Source of the DNA: Gammaproteobacteria bacterium
Lineage (GTDB): Bacteria; Pseudomonadota; Gammaproteobacteria; Thiohalobacterales; Thiohalobacteraceae
Reading direction: 5' to 3'
Assembly: GCA_018819175.1 (NCBI GenBank)
Contig: JAHJQQ010000042.1
Coordinates: 1-64,000 of the forward strand
Length of the DNA: 64,000 nucleotides
Positions within the stretch are counted from its first letter, which is position 1, and each line of letters begins with the position of its first letter. Positions 62,226 to 64,000 of the stretch are shown piece by piece. The position numbers and the translations under genes were made by a program. The notes beneath the pieces are model-generated. The model ran no database searches, was not told where the DNA came from, and worked only from the letters and a program-made list of their open reading frames with translations.

Positions 62226-63203
62226 ATGCATCCCGCATTCTCAGTCATTTTTCTCACCACCTTGATCGGCGTCGGCCAGGGTCTGTTCCTGGCGTTGTTC
62301 ACCGGACATCTGTATTCAGTCATCAAGGTCGTGCCGATGTCGGCCGATCCGCAGACCTTCTATGGTCTCGGCAGTCTGGTCGCGCTGGTATTTCTGGGCG
62401 GCGGCTTATTCGCCTCGTTCTTCCATCTCGGCCATCCGGAACGCGCTTGGCGCTCCGCCGCCAGGTGGCGCACTTCCTGGCTGTCACGAGAGGTCATCGT
62501 GCTGCCGGGCTTCATGGGAATGCTGACGCTGTATGGCCTGGTGCAATACACAGCCTGGAACCCGGTTCTGACTAATCTCGGACCGATTATTGTCGACCTG
62601 TCGATGGTAGTAGGCGTACTCGCAACCATCATGGCTTTCGCGCTGTTCCTGTGCACCGCCATGATCTACGCCTGCATCAAATTCCTACAGGAATGGGCCA
62701 GCCCATTGACGGTAGTGAACTACACGCTGCTCGGCACCGCCTCCGGCTTCACACTGGCCACCGCGTTCGCCGCCATGTATGCGCCGGAACTGGTGCGTTT
62801 CTATGGTATCTGGGCAATCATTATCACCATCACCGCATTGTTCACCCGTATCGCCTCGCTGATCCGCAACAGCCGCATCAAGCACAAATCCACACTGCAA
62901 AGTGCCATCGGTGTGCGTCACCCCAAAGTGGTACAGAAGGCACAGGGTTCGATGGGCGGATCGTTCAACACCCGCGAATTCTTCCACGGCAAGAGCGCTG
63001 ACTTCCTGAAATCCATCAAATGGATTTTCCTGGTGCTGGTATTTCCGGTGCCGGTGCTGATGATCATGATGGGCCTGTCCTCGGCCGCGTTCGCGACCTT
63101 ACTCGTCGCCTTCGCAATACAATATGTGGGGTTGCTCGCCGAGCGCTGGTTCTTCTTCGCGCAGGCCAATCATCCGCAGAATCTGTATTACCAGACCATC
63201 TAA
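62226..63203 (+). CDS. soeC: SoeC membrane anchor (DmsC-like)
   Basis: A 325-residue membrane protein with about eight hydrophobic segments, matching the DmsC family: HPAFSVIFLTTLIGVGQGLFL near the start and FFHLGHPERAWRSAARWRTSWLSRE, the conserved quinone-side loop. It passes electrons to the quinone pool. ATG 62226 follows AGGAACC. Confidence 0.92.
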   Translation: MHPAFSVIFLTTLIGVGQGLFLALFTGHLYSVIKVVPMSADPQTFYGLGSLVALVFLGGGLFASFFHLGHPERAWRSAARWRTSWLSREVIVLPGFMGMLTLYGLVQYTAWNPVLTNLGPIIVDLSMVVGVLATIMAFALFLCTAMIYACIKFLQEWASPLTVVNYTLLGTASGFTLATAFAAMYAPELVRFYGIWAIIITITALFTRIASLIRNSRIKHKSTLQSAIGVRHPKVVQKAQGSMGGSFNTREFFHGKSADFLKSIKWIFLVLVFPVPVLMIMMGLSSAAFATLLVAFAIQYVGLLAERWFFFAQANHPQNLYYQTI

Positions 63204-63216
63204 GCTATAAAGGTGA

Positions 63217-63405
63217 TGTAGGTCGGGTTAGCGCCGTTTGCGTAACCCGACGGACGTTGCACTGCAACACAAGCTTCCTTGAAAAATGGGGGTCAGCGAC
63301 GAATTCCACCGCCAACGAGCAGTCGTTACCAATGGCAGTACTGTGTCGTCTCTGACCCCATTTTTTACCTGTCGGGTTACGCAAACGGCGCTAACCCGAC
63401 CTACA
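63217..63405. repeat. nested perfect 35-bp inverted repeat
   Basis: 63217-63251 and 63371-63405 are perfect complements (TGTAGGTCGGGTTAGCGCCG...). Inside is a second inverted pair, AAAAATGGGGGTCAGCGACG at about 63282 and CGTCTCTGACCCCATTTTTT at about 63347. No gene is in this 385-base gap before moaA. Confidence 0.85.
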
Positions 63406-63588
63406 TTGAGCTGCCTGTGGTAATGGCTGCCCGGTGACGATGGAATTTGGCTCTGACCGCATAAATTATTCGCCTGTTGAGGAACCTTGCGGCTATTCCC
63501 GGCACTAATCTTCAAACTACCGACTTAACGCCAATAACCCTACCCGTGGCGTATTGTTAGCCGAAATACCAATGCTATAGTGAACCAC

Positions 63589-64000
63589 ATGAATCAGCAG
63601 CTCACAGATCGCTTCGGCCGCGCCATTGAATATGTGCGTCTGTCCGTCACGGATCGCTGTGACCTCCGCTGTTTCTATTGCATGCCCAAGGGCTACTCGG
63701 ATTTCGAAGCCCCCGACCATTGGCTGACCTTCGACGAGATCGAACGTGTCATCGGCGCCTTCGCGCGCCTGGGCACGCGCCGCGTGCGTGTGACCGGGGG
63801 CGAACCGCTGGTACGCAAGGATCTGCCACAACTCACCGCGCGCCTCGCCGCATTGCCCGGCATCAAAGACCTGTCCCTCTCGACCAATGCGACGCGCCTG
63901 GCCAAGCATGCCGTTGACCTGCACGCTGCCGGCATCCGCCGCATCAATGTGAGCCTGGACTCACTCGACGCAGCGCGCTTCAAGGACATCACCCAGGGCA
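63589..64000 (+). CDS. moaA: GTP 3',8-cyclase MoaA (cut by window end)
   Basis: The first 137 residues of MoaA are visible. The radical-SAM cluster CDLRCFYC in VTDRCDLRCFYCMP is intact and RVTGGEPLVRKDL follows. It makes the first intermediate of molybdopterin, the cofactor of SoeA. It is on the same strand as soeABC, 385 bases downstream. The C-terminal half, with the second FeS cluster, lies beyond the window. Confidence 0.95.
   Translation, partial: MNQQLTDRFGRAIEYVRLSVTDRCDLRCFYCMPKGYSDFEAPDHWLTFDEIERVIGAFARLGTRRVRVTGGEPLVRKDLPQLTARLAALPGIKDLSLSTNATRLAKHAVDLHAAGIRRINVSLDSLDAARFKDITQG

Overview
This window reads as a chromosomal segment of a chemolithoautotrophic, sulfur-oxidising gammaproteobacterium of moderately high GC. 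The evidence is a complete alpha-carboxysome operon with form IA-type RuBisCO next to two sulfite-oxidation systems: Sat/AprBA (indirect, via APS) and SoeABC (direct, molybdenum-dependent). I cannot name the genus from sequence alone. House-keeping genes (mutM, yebC, purC, purEK, tsaC/sua5, moaA) place the segment on the chromosome.

Layout. 0.2-6 kb: a glutaredoxin-like protein, a globin-coupled diguanylate cyclase, and a four-gene ABC export cluster resembling gliding-type transporters. 6-10.7 kb: a repeat island, a dihydrolipoamide-dehydrogenase-like flavoprotein, mutM, a Rieske-like protein that has lost every iron ligand, and yebC. 10.7-18.3 kb: a SIMPL protein, a copper ATPase translationally coupled to a 26-residue membrane peptide, a SLC13/RCK transporter, MarC, a MOSC protein and PPK2. 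18.7-23.2 kb: an orphan AT-richer gene that looks cassette-like, a glutamine amidotransferase-like protein, a thioredoxin-fold protein, a class II-like cytochrome c divergent from a Crp/Fnr regulator, and a DUF302 protein. 23.3-29.4 kb: a CusCBA-type heavy-metal RND efflux operon. 30-33 kb: divergent purine genes.

33.6-48.7 kb holds, in transcription order on the minus strand, cbbL-cbbS-csoS2-csoSCA-csoS4A-csoS4B-three csoS1 paralogues-ferritin-like-acRAF-mcdA-mcdB-cbbQ-cbbO, followed by tsaC and cbbR. Upstream of cbbL lies a second MoxR AAA/VWA pair with a YkgJ-type cysteine-cluster gene, and upstream of that sat-aprB-aprA. soeABC is divergent from sat, and moaA (molybdopterin synthesis, needed by SoeA) begins at the right edge. 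Sulfite oxidation therefore supplies electrons and ATP beside the genes that spend them on CO2 fixation.

Intergenic DNA is crowded with repeats: TIR-bearing MITE-like elements with YTAA target duplications (one shown by an empty-site/filled-site pair inside a local duplication), a 42-bp perfect inverted repeat bounding a 616-bp element, four 150-bp tandem units, and a nested 35-bp perfect inverted repeat. The most informative signals are a candidate programmed -1 frameshift site in csoS2 (slippery run, immediate stop, hairpin 12 nt downstream), the ligand-less Rieske homologue, the duplicated RuBisCO-activase-like pair, and the coupled CopA peptide.
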